Below the pieces are notes generated by a model. The model was not told where the DNA came from. It saw nothing but the letters and a program-made list of their open reading frames with translations, and did no database searches. A program made the position numbers and the translations under genes. A stretch of DNA of 64,000 nt, taken from Gnomoniopsis sp. IMI 355080 (taxonomy: Eukaryota > Ascomycota > Sordariomycetes > Diaporthales > Gnomoniaceae). Shown here piece by piece: positions 34,523-47,200 of the stretch. Within the stretch, counting starts at the first letter, position 1. Every line of letters begins with the position of its first letter. The stretch covers positions 1-64,000 of the forward strand of contig JAPEVC010000169.1 in the NCBI GenBank assembly GCA_027946555.1, given 5' to 3'.

Positions 34523-37500
34523 ACTTGCAGGATGTGGATGGCGGACAGCGCGTCAGCTTTCTAAGACTGACCTAAGTAATCTTGGCACGAGCAAAGTCGG
34601 CTGCTGGGATCAGAATTGCGCGTAACGAACTGCACGTGGCAGATTGCGAAACACAGAGCAAGATTGGGAACATGCAAGATAGCGATGATCGATAGGTGAT
34701 ATTTGAGTTTTCACATCAACAACGCGAGGGTAATGGCAACCAAGAACCAATGCGTGACCCAAAGTGAAGCACACCCCTTCCCGCAGGACCTAACATCTGC
34801 AGCGTACACACCATAGCAAGCCGCGTGCCAGACGTACCTTGATACGAGGCCCACGCAGCCCCTCACCACCGTTCAAGACCGTCAATCCTACCTTCCAGAG
34901 GCAGTCGACCCTCCACGTCATCTGCACGCCCTCAACGGCTCTGTCCGTAAGCTGATGGGAGAGGCCACGTCGTTAGCAACCATGTGCGACATTGGGCGCC
35001 GTGATAAGAATGGAGCTCGGCAGCTTCCGTGGCGCCATCCTTCAATACTCTCTGCCACAAATCTCTCTCTGTACTGCATTTCCACAAACTCATGTGACCG
35101 AGTAACTTACTAGGATCGATGGGCTGTGGCTTTGAGGGCGGCTTCTCGTTCTCCGACCCGAATGGAACAGGCATAGCGCAGAGTCTCATGGCTGTCGTGG
35201 CCGCGAAGCCGGCCAAGAGTATTCAAGTCTGACCTTCCTTACAAGCCAAAACAGGGAGGAATGATACAGTGAAAGAAGCGCCAAAGAATGGAACGTCCAG
35301 CTCGTTGTAGCGCAAAGTGGTGGCACAGCGCCGACAAGAGCAAAGATGTTGGAGCTGTACAGAAGTGCACTTGTGTAGGCGTGTTGTGTCTCGTCTAGTT
35401 GACGTCGGCGTTGAGGCAGTCCAAGGCCCATCATCTCCAGGGGAAGTGCGATTTATAGTCGCAGCAGCCCCAATGTACTAATTACTTCCCCTGCCAGTAT
35501 CCCGCTCCTGATTGAGGCTACTTCGCCTTGAATGAGGCGGATGTACTGGTCTCGAGGTCCACGGACTGACGCGTTTCAAGTTGTGTCAAACTTTCCCATT
35601 CAAGCATTCCACTTTGCCAACGGAGTGGAGATCACAGCCAAGGATTTATCGTCACAAAAGATCACGAGGACAGGCGTTGTGAGGCCTATTGGTGAGGACT
35701 GAAAGGGTTGCCCTCCTGTTGGATGGGATTGTCGTTAGATGGCTAATGACGCAGAGGCCGGTGAGGAAAGAAAAAGTGAAGTCGTCGCGAGATCTTCAAT
35801 GATCTGAATGCGGTAAGCACCAAGTTGCCACGCTGGAGCCAGTAGAGGCTCCGCCCTGAAGCTCAAGTGACCCGATTCGTGTGACCGGCCTCCATCTAGA
35901 TATGTTACATTCTCTCCGAGGCCCGTAAGTGCGCTATCATGATTTTGTAATCTTGCTTCCATGACCTGATCGTGACCCTGTCCTAAGGCCATCAGCTACT
36001 GGACGTGGGAATCGAGCAGCGAATCAAGGAGTAGGCAGGCCATAACAAGCTAAGCAGTCGACTTGATGGGACTTTGGCCAGTAATTTGACTGGTCGCCTG
36101 GGCCGCTTCTTTGTTGCACGACATCAGGCGATCTAACCCCGTGCAAAAAAAATGAATTGTGTGCCAGGCAGAAAACAGTCAATCCCTCGGTACCGAGGTG
36201 CCCAGTCTGCTTGCTGTCAAGCTTCCGTTAAAAGAGCCCAAGGGACCAAGGGGTCCGTTGTTGCAATGTACCGACCACAACGTTCCTGTAACTGTCAGGG
36301 CTTGAGGTGCGGACGAGCGGAATCTCCCATCGACCCACTCATGATGCAGGTGGTTTTGTTTTTCCGCCAGAGAGGGCGTCATGGCAGCACTTGCTGCCTC
36401 TTGCCGACTGATGCCAAGAACGGTCGTATTTTATATGCCTTTGAGATGCTGCAAGATTGACGAGTCCATGTTCTCATGTGTCGGAAAGCCCGCCAGCCCG
36501 ATCAGCCCAGGAGAACCAAGTGCCTTCTCGGAACTGCAATAAATGACGGGACAACATCCATAATGATCTAGCATGCAAATATGACCGTATATCGAGTTGG
36601 TGAATCAACATTCGGTTGATTAGTGCTGCGCAATAAGTGTGAAGAGAAGAGAAGAAGAATTGTGAGCGTAGGTCTGCGGCCTGGGGTCAAGGGTATACGT
36701 CAATTCTAGCGCGCTCGGAGCCCCGGCGCACAGTTAGTCCGAGCAAGGAACCTGGTGAGACGCCATCCCTGTCAAAATCCGTCGCGTACTAAATTTTCTT
36801 TGCAGAGACTTCAGGTACAAATTTTGTTTGCGCTTCCAACCTGCAGCTGCACATTTCCCTCTTCCATTCAACATCATCAGCAGCGCAGAATGTCGCTTCA
36901 TATCAGAAGCTTGTCAAACAATACTGTTCCCATAGTGCGTGTGATGGATGACATTCTTTCAGGTTTGTGCGCGCGAGCAACAGACTTGCAACGCGACAGC
37001 ATCTTGGGCGCCAGACTCAAGTCAGCATCTCTTACCATTCTTTCCTCCCCCTCGCCGGTTCGTGAGGGGTCCTTCTTCCTCTGCTACCATTACTGACGGT
37101 AAAAGACGGGCAAGTTGCCTCGGATCTACCGTGCTGAAAACCACAAAATGCCTACTGCTGCGTCTTACTCCATGCGCAAGCTGTTACTTATCATTGGTCT
37201 CGTGGGAGAACAAAACCAGGGCCTAGACAGCCCGTCCTATCCACCCTGTTGGTGTAGATCCAAGTGCATCAATGGGACTAAAACGGACAGACATCAGTTG
37301 ACACCATGAACAGGATTGCGGCTCCTCACTTTCAAGCAATTCGACGGCATATTTTGGGGTGGTCACACCGGTCGATATGACACGCCCCTGAGGAGGAGAC
37401 GGCTCTCCCAAGAAGCATAGTGCTTCCTGGGCTGTCACTTCCATCACGAGCTGCTGTCACTTCGACTCGGGTCGCCGTCTCGGTTTTTGGCCGCTCAGAC

Positions 37501-38069
37501 AACCGAAAGGAGGGTTCCGATCATTGTCATATCGACATATACCTACACCTAGGTACTCACACACATAGTGGACCTGTGCCCAGCGATCCTCTGTTCGTTT
37601 CGGCGAATTCAGGGTTGATTGCTGCGGCAGTTCGATCTCCCCAAGGAGCCATCAAATTCCCATGATGTCAATCTTCCAATCGACAGGTCCTAGATCAATC
37701 GGGAGTTGGGGGCTTCGGGTTCGCTTCGGCTTGAGCCTCGTTGTGCCCTTCTTCTAAGACGCCATATTCCACACCGTTCGCCGAGATCGTCGATCTTTGA
37801 GGCTGGGGAAAACCATGGCTTTTGCCTACATTCATTTAGATAAATTGCTTTTCTGTGCACACGGATGCCCGAACATCGTCTCGTGCGGACAGGCTCTTTT
37901 TCAGGAGTATTTAGAATACACATTTCTGTCGTCCAGAAGCTCATTCCGCTTTCCAAGCCTTGCCATTCACCATGTAGTGAAATTACTGACTACTTTCTCA
38001 TCATCTCCGTGCATTCAACATGCAGCTCATGAAATAATAACACACACGGGCCCCACCGTGTAGCCCGAT
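34523..38069. other. long gene-poor region, 3.5 kb
   Basis: No convincing gene. A weak candidate on the minus strand begins at 35434 (ATGATGGGCCTTG): 64 codons with a hydrophobic stretch, then a possible GTAAGG intron to about 35190; it is unsupported by any family. A plus-strand frame with an ATG at 36890 (55-70 codons) is also unsupported. One ACCTAGGT palindrome lies at 37547-37554. Confidence 0.45.
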
Positions 38070-40539
38070 TTACGCTGACGCAAAAATGTATCCTGGCCGA
38101 TCAAAGGATAGCAAAAGTTTAGCCACAAGTCGACCGCTGTAGTTCTCTTCAACATTCATGGGATATGGATGGTCGTCCCCGCTGGGCAAGATGGGGTCGC
38201 AGATGAGCCAGTCCAATTCACTCCCTATAAGCCATGTCAGCAACACTTCCGTCGTCATCACATCGCCCGTAGCGTAGGGACTTACATTCCAACTGCATCA
38301 AACTCCTCAAACCAAGCACAAAATCCAAGCCTCCAGGACCGAGCTCGCCGGGGTCGTTCAAGCCCTCGCCAAGCAGCGGGTTGAACGCCTTCGCCGCCGC
38401 ATCTCTCGAGTGGGTCTGGTAGATGTGGTGGAACTGATACGCAAATTGCTTGAAAGGCATGTTCTCAATCTCCTCGTTGATGTTTAGCGCAAATGCTCTC
38501 CTGAACCTCGCTGGCTTCCGGTTGCGCATCTCGATCTCATTCTCAGTAATGGAAAAGACGTCCGCCGCCGTCTCGATCGCCTCCATGAGCAGTGTGAACA
38601 CTAGGAATGCCGCCAGACATGGCGCCCATTCCTCGCGCTTCCTCTTCTTCAGCCGCTTGGTGAAATCATCAAACAACGAGCTGACCTCCTGCTGCATGAC
38701 GTCGTCAATCACCGTCTTGATCTGCCGATTGAGGAGCCGCGGTGTCAAGAACGGGCCCGTCGCCGCCACAGGGTTGACGGCCTGCAGCGACGCAATGGTC
38801 TGCGGCGTCATGGTCAAGTGGCGCGTCATCACGTAGTGCATCGCGTAAATGGACAGCGCGCGCCGCACAATCGGCGACCCAGACGCCTGCGCGTACTGCT
38901 GTACCATGTACAGCACCTTGCGCGGGATGAAGGTCTTGCGGATCGAGTCGGTCAGCTGCAGCGCGTAGCTGGGCTCGGACACGAGCGAGTCCACATATGC
39001 CTCGACCTTGCGCCTCAGCTCGCTGCGCTGCGAGGTGCTCACCCCGTCGTTGTGGATGTCGAGCCCAATGGGCACAGCGCGCAGCGCCTCGAGCTCCACC
39101 TCGCCGCGGTCGCCAACGAACTGGTACCACTGCTGCATGATGTCGGACGAGGCGTCCTTGGCAGTGAAGAACTTTGCGTTGACGACGAGCTTGGTGCCAA
39201 AGGTTGGGCCGGACGAGAGCACGACGCGCGCAGGCGTCTCGACGCCATTGATGGTGAAGGAGGCAACGTTGGCGTCGACGAACTTGGCCATCTCGTCGCG
39301 CCGAAAGTGTCCACGGATAAAGTCCGGAAACAGCACGTCATTGAAGTCTGGGAATTTCCAGCAAACCGCCTCAGGCACCTGCGAGCACAGCTTGACACAG
39401 TTCTTGCACGGGCGCTGCTGATCACACTTGACCTTGCGCACGTGGCAGCAGAAGCACGCGCCTGTCTGTCGCACTTTGAGGGCATTGGCACGCACCTCTT
39501 CCGACAGCGCTCCTTTCCTGCCCTTTTGAGACGACCGCTCGATGTTCTCCATGTCACCAAAGCCGTGGCTCTTGCCCCAGTTGTCGACAGTCTGGTTGCA
39601 GAACATGATTATGCCCTCTGAGAACTTGTTGCCGTGGTCTGGGCTGTCTGACCCGGACCGAGGCGATGTTTGTGCTTTCTTCTTCTGCGTCTTTTGTACG
39701 CCAGCCGGCTTCTTGGGGATGTTTACGAATTGCGGACTGGCCTTCTTGCTGTGAGCGCCACGAGGTTCCTGCTTCACTACCGGCGAGACCGGACTCCTCG
39801 GGCTGAGCGAGATGGATGAAGAGCCTTCCGACCTTGGTGGTGGCGTGGTGAGCTGCTCCTGAACAAAGAGACTGCTTTGTACGCTGGTTGGATCCCATGG
39901 GCCCACGTGAGCCTGGCCCTGCATATCAAGTGGTATACCGAGCTGCTGGTTGAACTGTGCTTGCTGTTCCAGGTTGGTGTAGGATGCCTCCGGCAACATA
40001 GACATTGTGTCAAAGCCCGTGTTGAAGCCCGAAATCATCATGTCCTGGGAGTCATGGGAAAAGGCGAAGTTCTGCGGTGTCAGCGTTGTCATTTGCTCTG
40101 TAAGCAGCGCCTGATGGGCTGTAAAATGCTGCTGAGCATGTTGTTGGTTATGATGGAGTGTGACGTCGGAAAAATCGAAAGCTATTGCACTGTTCCCACT
40201 GTCGATGTGGGAAGCTGGCATAGCCTCAAAGTTCGCATGAACAGAATAAGGTGAGTCTGACATTGCCTGGGCGTTCTGTGACATGACTGGTGACGGCGTC
40301 GACAGCGCTCTCACTTGCTGGCCGCCGGCGGCGTTGTGGGTGATGATATTGGCCCACGACGATCCTTGACTGACAATAGACGGGCTGGGGACACCCATGG
40401 CGGCTGAGCCAGAGCCAGAGCCCGCAAAGGACCCTGCGGTTGCGCTGAGCGACTCGAGAAATTCCCACGATTGCGAATCTTCGTCCTCGTTCAAAAAGCC
40501 CGAGCCTGGCGAGGCCCCGGATGGGAGGATGGCAGTCAT
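38070..40539 (-). CDS. Zn(II)2Cys6 fungal transcription factor
   Basis: Nuclear DNA-binding regulator. Exons 40539-38286 and 38224-38070 give 802 aa. The zinc cluster lies near residues 360-392: C-x2-C-x6-C-x5-C-x2-C followed by further cysteines (CFCCHVRKVKCDQQRPCKNC). It is internal, with about 350 Ser/Gln-rich residues ahead and a basic SPRSPVSP...KKASPQF linker. The C-terminal half is a helical effector region, without an obvious fungal_trans signature. The 61-base 3' intron (GTAAGT, CTGAC branch, TATAG) joins MQLE to WSELDWLICDPILPSGDDHP; reading through it would stop at 38218. First ATG is at 40539; sequence upstream (to 40680) is open without ATG and contains a possible leader intron from GTACGT at about 40619. 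Target genes unknown. Confidence 0.88.
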
Positions 40540-42954
40540 GAGGACGTCCCGTTGCTGTTGCTGAATGTGCCGCGTATTGGGAATATTGTTACGTTCAGAA
40601 TAGACTGAACCACGTACCTGGCCTCGTCTTTGTTTCGGCCGAGGCAGTTGGTTCTCGTTGGTGTCCAGTTTCGCAACCACGAGGGAGAGGGTCGATCGTC
40701 CACTAATACCAACAACCGTTAAGGTGACCCTCCGGCTTCTCGGCAGGCTTTGGAGACTCGCAGTCTCCTTGCTTCTCGTTTACTCGGGTGTGGCACCTCA
40801 CTTATGGTTCACTCTAATCCTCTTTGCTCTGTTGTGTCCTCGTGCATATGCGCGCGCAAGTATCCGGCGCACACAGGCGTTCGTGACAACGCCCAAGATA
40901 CCTCCTTATCCGTCTCGCCGCAAACTACTGTTTCGCGGATTGCTGCACTCTTATTATTCGGGAAGCACTGACAACAGCTAATGCGCAGTCGTCTGCAGGC
41001 AGCCGTACGTCGGCAGAGAGAGAAGAGAGAGGGAATTGCGCTGGCCACGTTGGCTCTTGTGTAATCGTGGGATTCTCGTTCGGTTTGCGTGGGTGCGTGC
41101 ATTAATCGCGTAGCGGGAGAGTAATGTGTAGTCTATTCACCAGCAATGCGGAGGAGGGTGTAGCAATGGAGAAGCATTGTCTTCTCCGTCTATACATGTT
41201 CTACAAGAAGTATCATGGCGACTCGCCAGGGTACGGCGAGGGGCGAAGATTGTCACCTTTAAACCCCAAACTACCCAAGCATAAGGCAAACCTTCTGGAA
41301 AGTCTCGCGGCTGAGCCAAGCCCAGCAGTCCCGCACAGCGCTTGACTTGTTTGGGAGACCGACGACAAGGGGGCCGAGACCCTCACGAGCCAATCCCATC
41401 GCCGTAGGCCACCGAAGCGGTCCCCGATTTGGATGACAGGGGTGCGAAACTCCCACCGGCCAGACAGAGCCACGGAGAAGAGCATGTGGGTTTCTGTGAT
41501 TTTGGAGGAAATACCCAACATGACCGTCGACTTTTCCTTGCCATTGTAGACCATGACGCTCCGTCTACGGCTAGCTCAATATCGCAGAAGCCTTTGTCGA
41601 GACAAATCGGCCGGACCGGATAGTTCCCGTATAAAAGAACGACCTCCACCCCTTCCCGGACCTAGATGGCGCATGTGAGCCTTGCCTATCGTTATGCATT
41701 TACATACCTGGGTACAGACACGCAACGCTGCCCTAAAATTCCGTTGCCCAAATGGCCACGGGGCAAAGAGAATGCGGGTGTACGGGCGGGTACTGTACGC
41801 GCAAAGGCCAACACACATTTGCTGCGAGGCATTGGGCTGTCGTGGTACTCTGTACACGTCGACAACCGGTCAAAAGTGCGATTCTTACATTGCCTGTGCG
41901 ACGTCGAGAAATCTACGCCCAACCGGAAATGTTCCTCGGTATTGCAGCCTCATCTGAATCTTGTTCACGCTATGAGATGTATAGTATACCTACATAGGAG
42001 GGTCCCGGGCAAGTCAGAGATGCAGCTAAAGACGGATGCCTGCAGGACGGACTGGTGTCCATTGTATGTTCAGGGCTTCTCTTCGGTGTCATGTAAACCT
42101 AACCCCAATGTCATCCTGGTCGTAGTACTCTGCTGCGACAGTGTCTCGTTGGCTTGTGCACTTTGGTCATCTCAGGCAGCTTTACTTGTCAGCCAGGGTG
42201 TCAAAACAAGCCCTAAATTTAGTTTTCATGCCCAAGCAGACACTTGTAGTGTAGAGCGACAATTGTTTGGGCAAACTTTAGTATCAGTCTTTTTGTAAGG
42301 CAAAATAAATATACATAGACAAAAGGCAACGCTTGTCTAAAAAAAATAGAAAAAACCAGCAAAGGCTACATAACATGATGTGATAAACATCGACCGATCG
42401 ACGTCAGTCAAGAGGGTAATAATAGTGGGTGGTAGTGGTAAATGTTTCCGATCCCAGCAGACACAAACATACCAGCTAACGCGTGATAATCCAGCCCACC
42501 CCTTCTTCCTGTTGAGTAAGCTTTTGGTTGTTTTTTCCGCTCGCAAATTGCATTAATCCCGATTTCTTCCCAATGCAAACAAAGGTTATGGACAATGAGA
42601 GGAGTTGCTCTGTAGAGGCCAGCCAAGTGCATTTCGTTCAGTCGTCTCAGAGAGTACATCTTGTGTGATGGTTGGTGTTTAGGTATGTCGTCGTCACGTC
42701 CAAATCGTTCCCTGTTGTCTTCCGTCCTGCTTAATGTTGACGGTGCTGCTGTCCAAGTTCCGTACTCCGTACATGGTCTTCAACCACGTGGCTCATGGTG
42801 GCGACAGCCCATGCTGTGTTCCTGCATCATCTCTCAGCATTGCCTCGGTAGGCAAAAAATACATGTGAGTCGTCTGAGAAGACGACTCGGATGGCAAATA
42901 AGACCCTGAAAGGCCACATGACTTGAAGATGACCATCACGGTCTTCTGCCAAGT
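40540..42954. other. intergenic region upstream of the Zn2Cys6 factor
   Basis: About 2.4 kb holding the promoter of the Zn2Cys6 gene and the 3' side of the next minus-strand gene. Several frames of up to 210 codons exist but are Cys/Ser-rich, domainless and not spliceable to anything conserved. No repeat seen. Confidence 0.45.
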
Positions 42955-43043
42955 CTAGTCGAGCTGAGAATCCTTTGGCAACCGCCCCTCTGACATCTTG
43001 CCATATTGCCGGATGAAGTGCGCGAATCGCCCTTTGAAGTCCT

Positions 43044-44215
43044 TCAGGCCCGACTGAATCTTGCGGCTGCTGCCTTGGCCCTCTCCTGGATCTGCTGCTC
43101 GGTCGTCACGTACAACCGGTCTAAATAATCCATTGCCTGGGCGTCCTTCAAGATCTTTGCGACCTGAATGCCCGCACTGATCAGCTGCAAGATATTGCGA
43201 TCATCTTTCAGTGGCCGACTCTGATGCTTGGCAGCATGCCTCATCTCAAGGCTGTTCTCCAGTATTGTAACGAATTGCTTGATCTGGCCGTTGTAAAGCA
43301 CACGCGCCGGAATCCTCCGCTTAGTCGCCAGCCGCTTTAGTAGATATACCCACTCGGTCCACTCGCGATCCTGTGGGCGCTCAACGGGCCGCATGTCCTG
43401 CGTGAGTGGGATAGGAAACTGATACTTGGCAACAAAGTCGTACGCGCACTGCGACAAACGATCGTTGACCTGTGAGAGCACATTGTCCTGCTCCTGAACA
43501 AGGAGGTTGGTGGGGAGATGTGGCAGCTCGCGCTCCTGCATGGCAATGTACTCGGGCGGTGGGCGCTGGAGGAATTGGTGCGGGCCGTCAAACTCGTCGC
43601 GATTAGAGGGTCGACGTTGAGCGCGCTTGCCATGCGGCGCCTTGTGCTTGCCTGGCGGTGTCGTCCCTGCGCTGTCGCCCATCGAATAGTCGGAGAGGCT
43701 CGGAGACGCGATGATGTCGTCCATCGAGTCTGAGGGTGAGAAGCGGCCCTGGTGGTCCCAGTTCTGCGGACTCGTCCCCTTGAACGAGCCGTAGGGCTGT
43801 GACAGTGGACCAGTGTTTCCGTATGTCACTGACAACGGCCTTGAGTTGAAGGGCTGTGAATTATTAGGATAGGCTGTCTCGGAATGTCCTTGGCTATTGG
43901 CTACTGTCGATATGCTCCCAGGGAGATTGTAGTTCGAATTACTGCCGCCGTATGTTACGCTTTGGGTGCATTTTGGTTATCATCGACGCCCACCATCCAA
44001 GGAAGTCCAAATGGGTCTCCTCCTTACCTTTGTGGTCTGTTGAAGCCGTGCACATTCTCATAGCTTCTGCTGGGAAAAGGATCTTGGTATACGACCGGAC
44101 TGTCCTCCAAATGTCAGCTGGCGCGGGTCGCGTCTAGGAATCTCGCGTCTGGTCCGCACCTTCGCGCTCCCCATGGTCCTTTGGAATTCCTGTATGAATA
44201 ATCCGGTTGCGCCAT
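43044..44215 (-). CDS. conserved-looking protein of unknown function with possible shifted C-terminus
   Basis: I do not recognise the family. Exons 44215-44160, 44099-44028 and 43959-43044 give 347 aa; introns of 60 bases (GTGCGG, CTGAC branch) and 68 bases (GTAAGG) restore frame: GARS|PVVYQDPFPSRSYENV and NRPQS|VTYGGSNSNY. The N-terminal half is low complexity, rich in Asn, Ser, Gly and Pro, like nuclear regulators. The C-terminal half is compact and charged: REWTEWVYLLKRLATKRRIP, LYNGQIKQFVTILENSLEM, AMDYLDRLYVTTEQQIQERA. The annotated frame stops at 43044, yet a different frame directly downstream (about 43057 to 42955) continues with a plausible charged C-terminus, GLKDFKGRFAHFIRQYGKM. 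A single-base indel or unusual splice could therefore lie near 43060. Nuclear role is only a guess. Confidence 0.7.
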
Positions 44216-47200
44216 TTCTATCCTTTCCCGAATGTGGGTATCCAGAAGTCCGAGGGATGTGGAAAAGTTCCTAAGACGGCCTCTGGAAAACAGCAAAAAA
44301 AGCAGACAGTCTAGACAAAAAGAAGCATGCGTCCACGGCAGAAACCAAATGGCTGTTGACGCCAGCTTCTGACAAATGGGAATTGCCCACGGATTGTGCT
44401 TGTAAGGCCCAAATTCACTCCTGGAGATTCCTTTGGCAAGCTTGGTCCTGCTACCAAGGGATCCACGGCTATAGTAGATGGTTCTTCCGGGATGTGCGTC
44501 TTCGGTGATGCAGCGGTGTGTGCTTAAATGTCCAGGTGATCGGTGCAAGGCGGACGACGACTCATAGCAGGCAGGTCTCTTGTCCTTAAAATCCAAAACG
44601 GGAACTCGTGAGTGAAATAGCAGCTAAGATTGTAGCGCAACACTCTCGCTTCAGGAACTGTGCACAGACGGTTTGTCTCATCAAGTCCTGAATGGTCGGT
44701 CGACTTCTGTCCAGGGCGATGGACAGATGGTTCTGGACTCGTCGGAGCCCGGGGTGGTTGTTTTTATCTACTCTCCAAGAAGTTGCAAGGAATGTGCTTC
44801 GAGCTGGCTGGTAGCCGAAACCTATTTCTCGTGAGCAGGGCGTCCAAGGCTGGAGACTCCAACGCGATCTCCTCCTAAAAAAAAAAAAAGTCGCCACCAG
44901 TATCCACAGCACCAGGACCAGGAGAGATGTGATTTTCGAGCCGCGTCTGTTGTGCAAACTTTCCGTACCGCAATGGACCACGGGCAAATGAACCGATGAG
45001 CAGAGGTTACAAGTCGGGCGTACCAGGGCTTTGGAAGAAGCAATCAAGTCGTACCTGCCGTACCACCGATTGCCCTCTCGGCCCTGAATCTCGTGCAGGG
45101 TGGGTGCGCGTCTAAGGGCGGGAGTGTGGATGTACAGCTGGCTCCGCTCAGGGAGCAACCCAGAACAGCACAATGGCCTTAAAAGCTCCGCAGATGCTGT
45201 AACCCCGAAAGTGACGGTAATGTTCAAGCAGAATGACGCCGCAGCTGTTAATGCCAGCAGCTTGATGAACCGGCGGCACTGGCATGAGATCCGTTGGGCC
45301 GTGACAATTTCCTGCGTTGTGGCCCAAGGGTGGGCTCTTCTTGGGGGTTCGGCGTGGCTGCAGGGAGCACCTGGGTGCTTTGGGTAGCGGTGCCAGCACA
45401 TCGGGCCATTGGGCGGGAATATGCAATACAGCAGCCCAACGAGGCATTGATGCCAGATCCGCTCTGTTGTCTCACACGGGGGTAGCCTCGAACTCTAAAG
45501 CACAGCGGATGATAGGCTCGCCAAAGCGACGTGGACACGTTTATCAGTCAATGTCAGCTTGGTTATGCATACTGGCAAATTACAAGTCCTCAAACCTGGC
45601 AGTCCTGCAGTGGTTGTGGTGTGCACGTATTCTGAAATCTGACCGTTGCAGCTGATGCTCTATGTCAATAGAACTGTCAATAGAAAAGCAAGTAGAATCC
45701 TTCCGCCGCGGGCCAAATATCACGGCTTGCAAAGCCACTTTGTTGTTTGACACATCGTGAAGGCATTCAACTTGATAGTCAGCGCATTCGAAAATTCAAC
45801 CCATGCGCTGGGGGCTGCGCGTTTTAGCACCAAGGACTGCCCCAGCATTGTCACTGACGTCGCTTGACTGCTGGCCAGATCCCAGCGACCTCGTGGGCTC
45901 ACGGACCGAAGTGGCTCTGCAGCTTGCCTGCTGTTGTAGCAGTCGGGTATGCGCCCACGATGGACGCGTCGGTCGTCTACTTTCGCGTCGAGATATGGAA
46001 TGTACTGTACTTTCGAGGCTGATTTTCCGTTTCGTGGAGTTGATTCACATCCATAAACAAATCTCACGCAGAAGTCGTGATGTGTCGTCTACTCCAGCGA
46101 ACAACAGAAAATACGGAGGCTGCATCGAAATGCATGCTTGCACGAGTCTGACTTACTGATGCTGCTTGCCACACACTCCGGACGGTCGGTCCAAAGGGTC
46201 AACAACATGCCTCCTGAAGCGTTGCTATGCCTTACAATTGGCCCTCCTGCCCGTTGTGCTTCCGGGTTGCTTCAGAAGTGTTAATCAGTTGGGACCGCGA
46301 AAACAAGAGTCGCAGTGCATCCTTCGTATTCGCCAGGTCATTGTTCAGCCTGGAAAACGCATTGCCTCTGAGGTCGCCAACCGTTCAAGCCGTCGTCTGC
46401 GCACTCTGCGTGGGGACAGTCTCTCAAAGGCAGTCAGTTCAGAAAAGTTGCGTACCTGCATCCCAATACATCAGGAAACTCTCCGGTTTGCAGTATAGCA
46501 GTCCCACTCGTTTGCGTCTTGAAAACAGGAGCACGTGGGCTTGCACCAACCCAACGCCTTGCATCCCACCTTCATCAGACGATTCGCGCAATCGCGTTGA
46601 ACCCCGCTCCGACGACGTGGTGATGTGGCTTGCAGTACTCTCCTGCCGTACTTACGCAGACCAGTCATGCTCGACGGAGGCCGTATCTCTGGTTGGCGTC
46701 CCCAGAATGGGCGCTCTTGCATCCACATATGCAACGCCATGCACACGACGATTCATAAATGACAACGCCCACCAGCCTTCGAGCCCAGAGTGCAATCCTT
46801 CGACTTGGCGGATCGGGCATCAACTTCGCCACCGCGAGCACACCTCTGATCCCGCTTGCGGAGCTCTCGATGTGATGGCCTCCTCGTCGCTCAGCCTGAA
46901 CCAATGATTTTCTGTTCGAAATTGGGAGGTGGTCCAGGGAGCTTCGAAGAGGCCCCGTGAGCCTGGCTGGGAGACTACGGAGGCGGTCATCATTGCGCCT
47001 GATCCAGTTCCACGGCTTGGGCGAATTTCTGGTAGCGCTCGATTCTCATTCCCCGCCTTTTGCTTTGAGATGGAGTAGGCCTGCCTCAGAGCCTTGATGG
47101 CTCCACGATCAAGTAAAGCATGATGTCCAGTTCTGTGTACCTTCCATAGCGGAATTGGCGCTTCCACCAAAGTATCCCGTTGGCCTGTCTAGATGGAAAG

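Noticed and set aside
38818..39621. 267-codon plus-strand open frame
   Set aside because: Antisense shadow of the Zn2Cys6 factor; its long GC-rich exon keeps the other strand open. No domain.
41666..42298. 210-codon plus-strand open frame
   Set aside because: No domain, no good start context, Cys/Val-rich tail typical of non-coding frames.
44586..45401. 271-codon minus-strand open frame
   Set aside because: Crosses an A homopolymer, Arg/Ser/Cys-rich, no domain or splice signals in consistent phase.
46227..46907. 226-codon plus-strand open frame
   Set aside because: Composition is that of random translation (many Ser, Cys, Arg); no motif.
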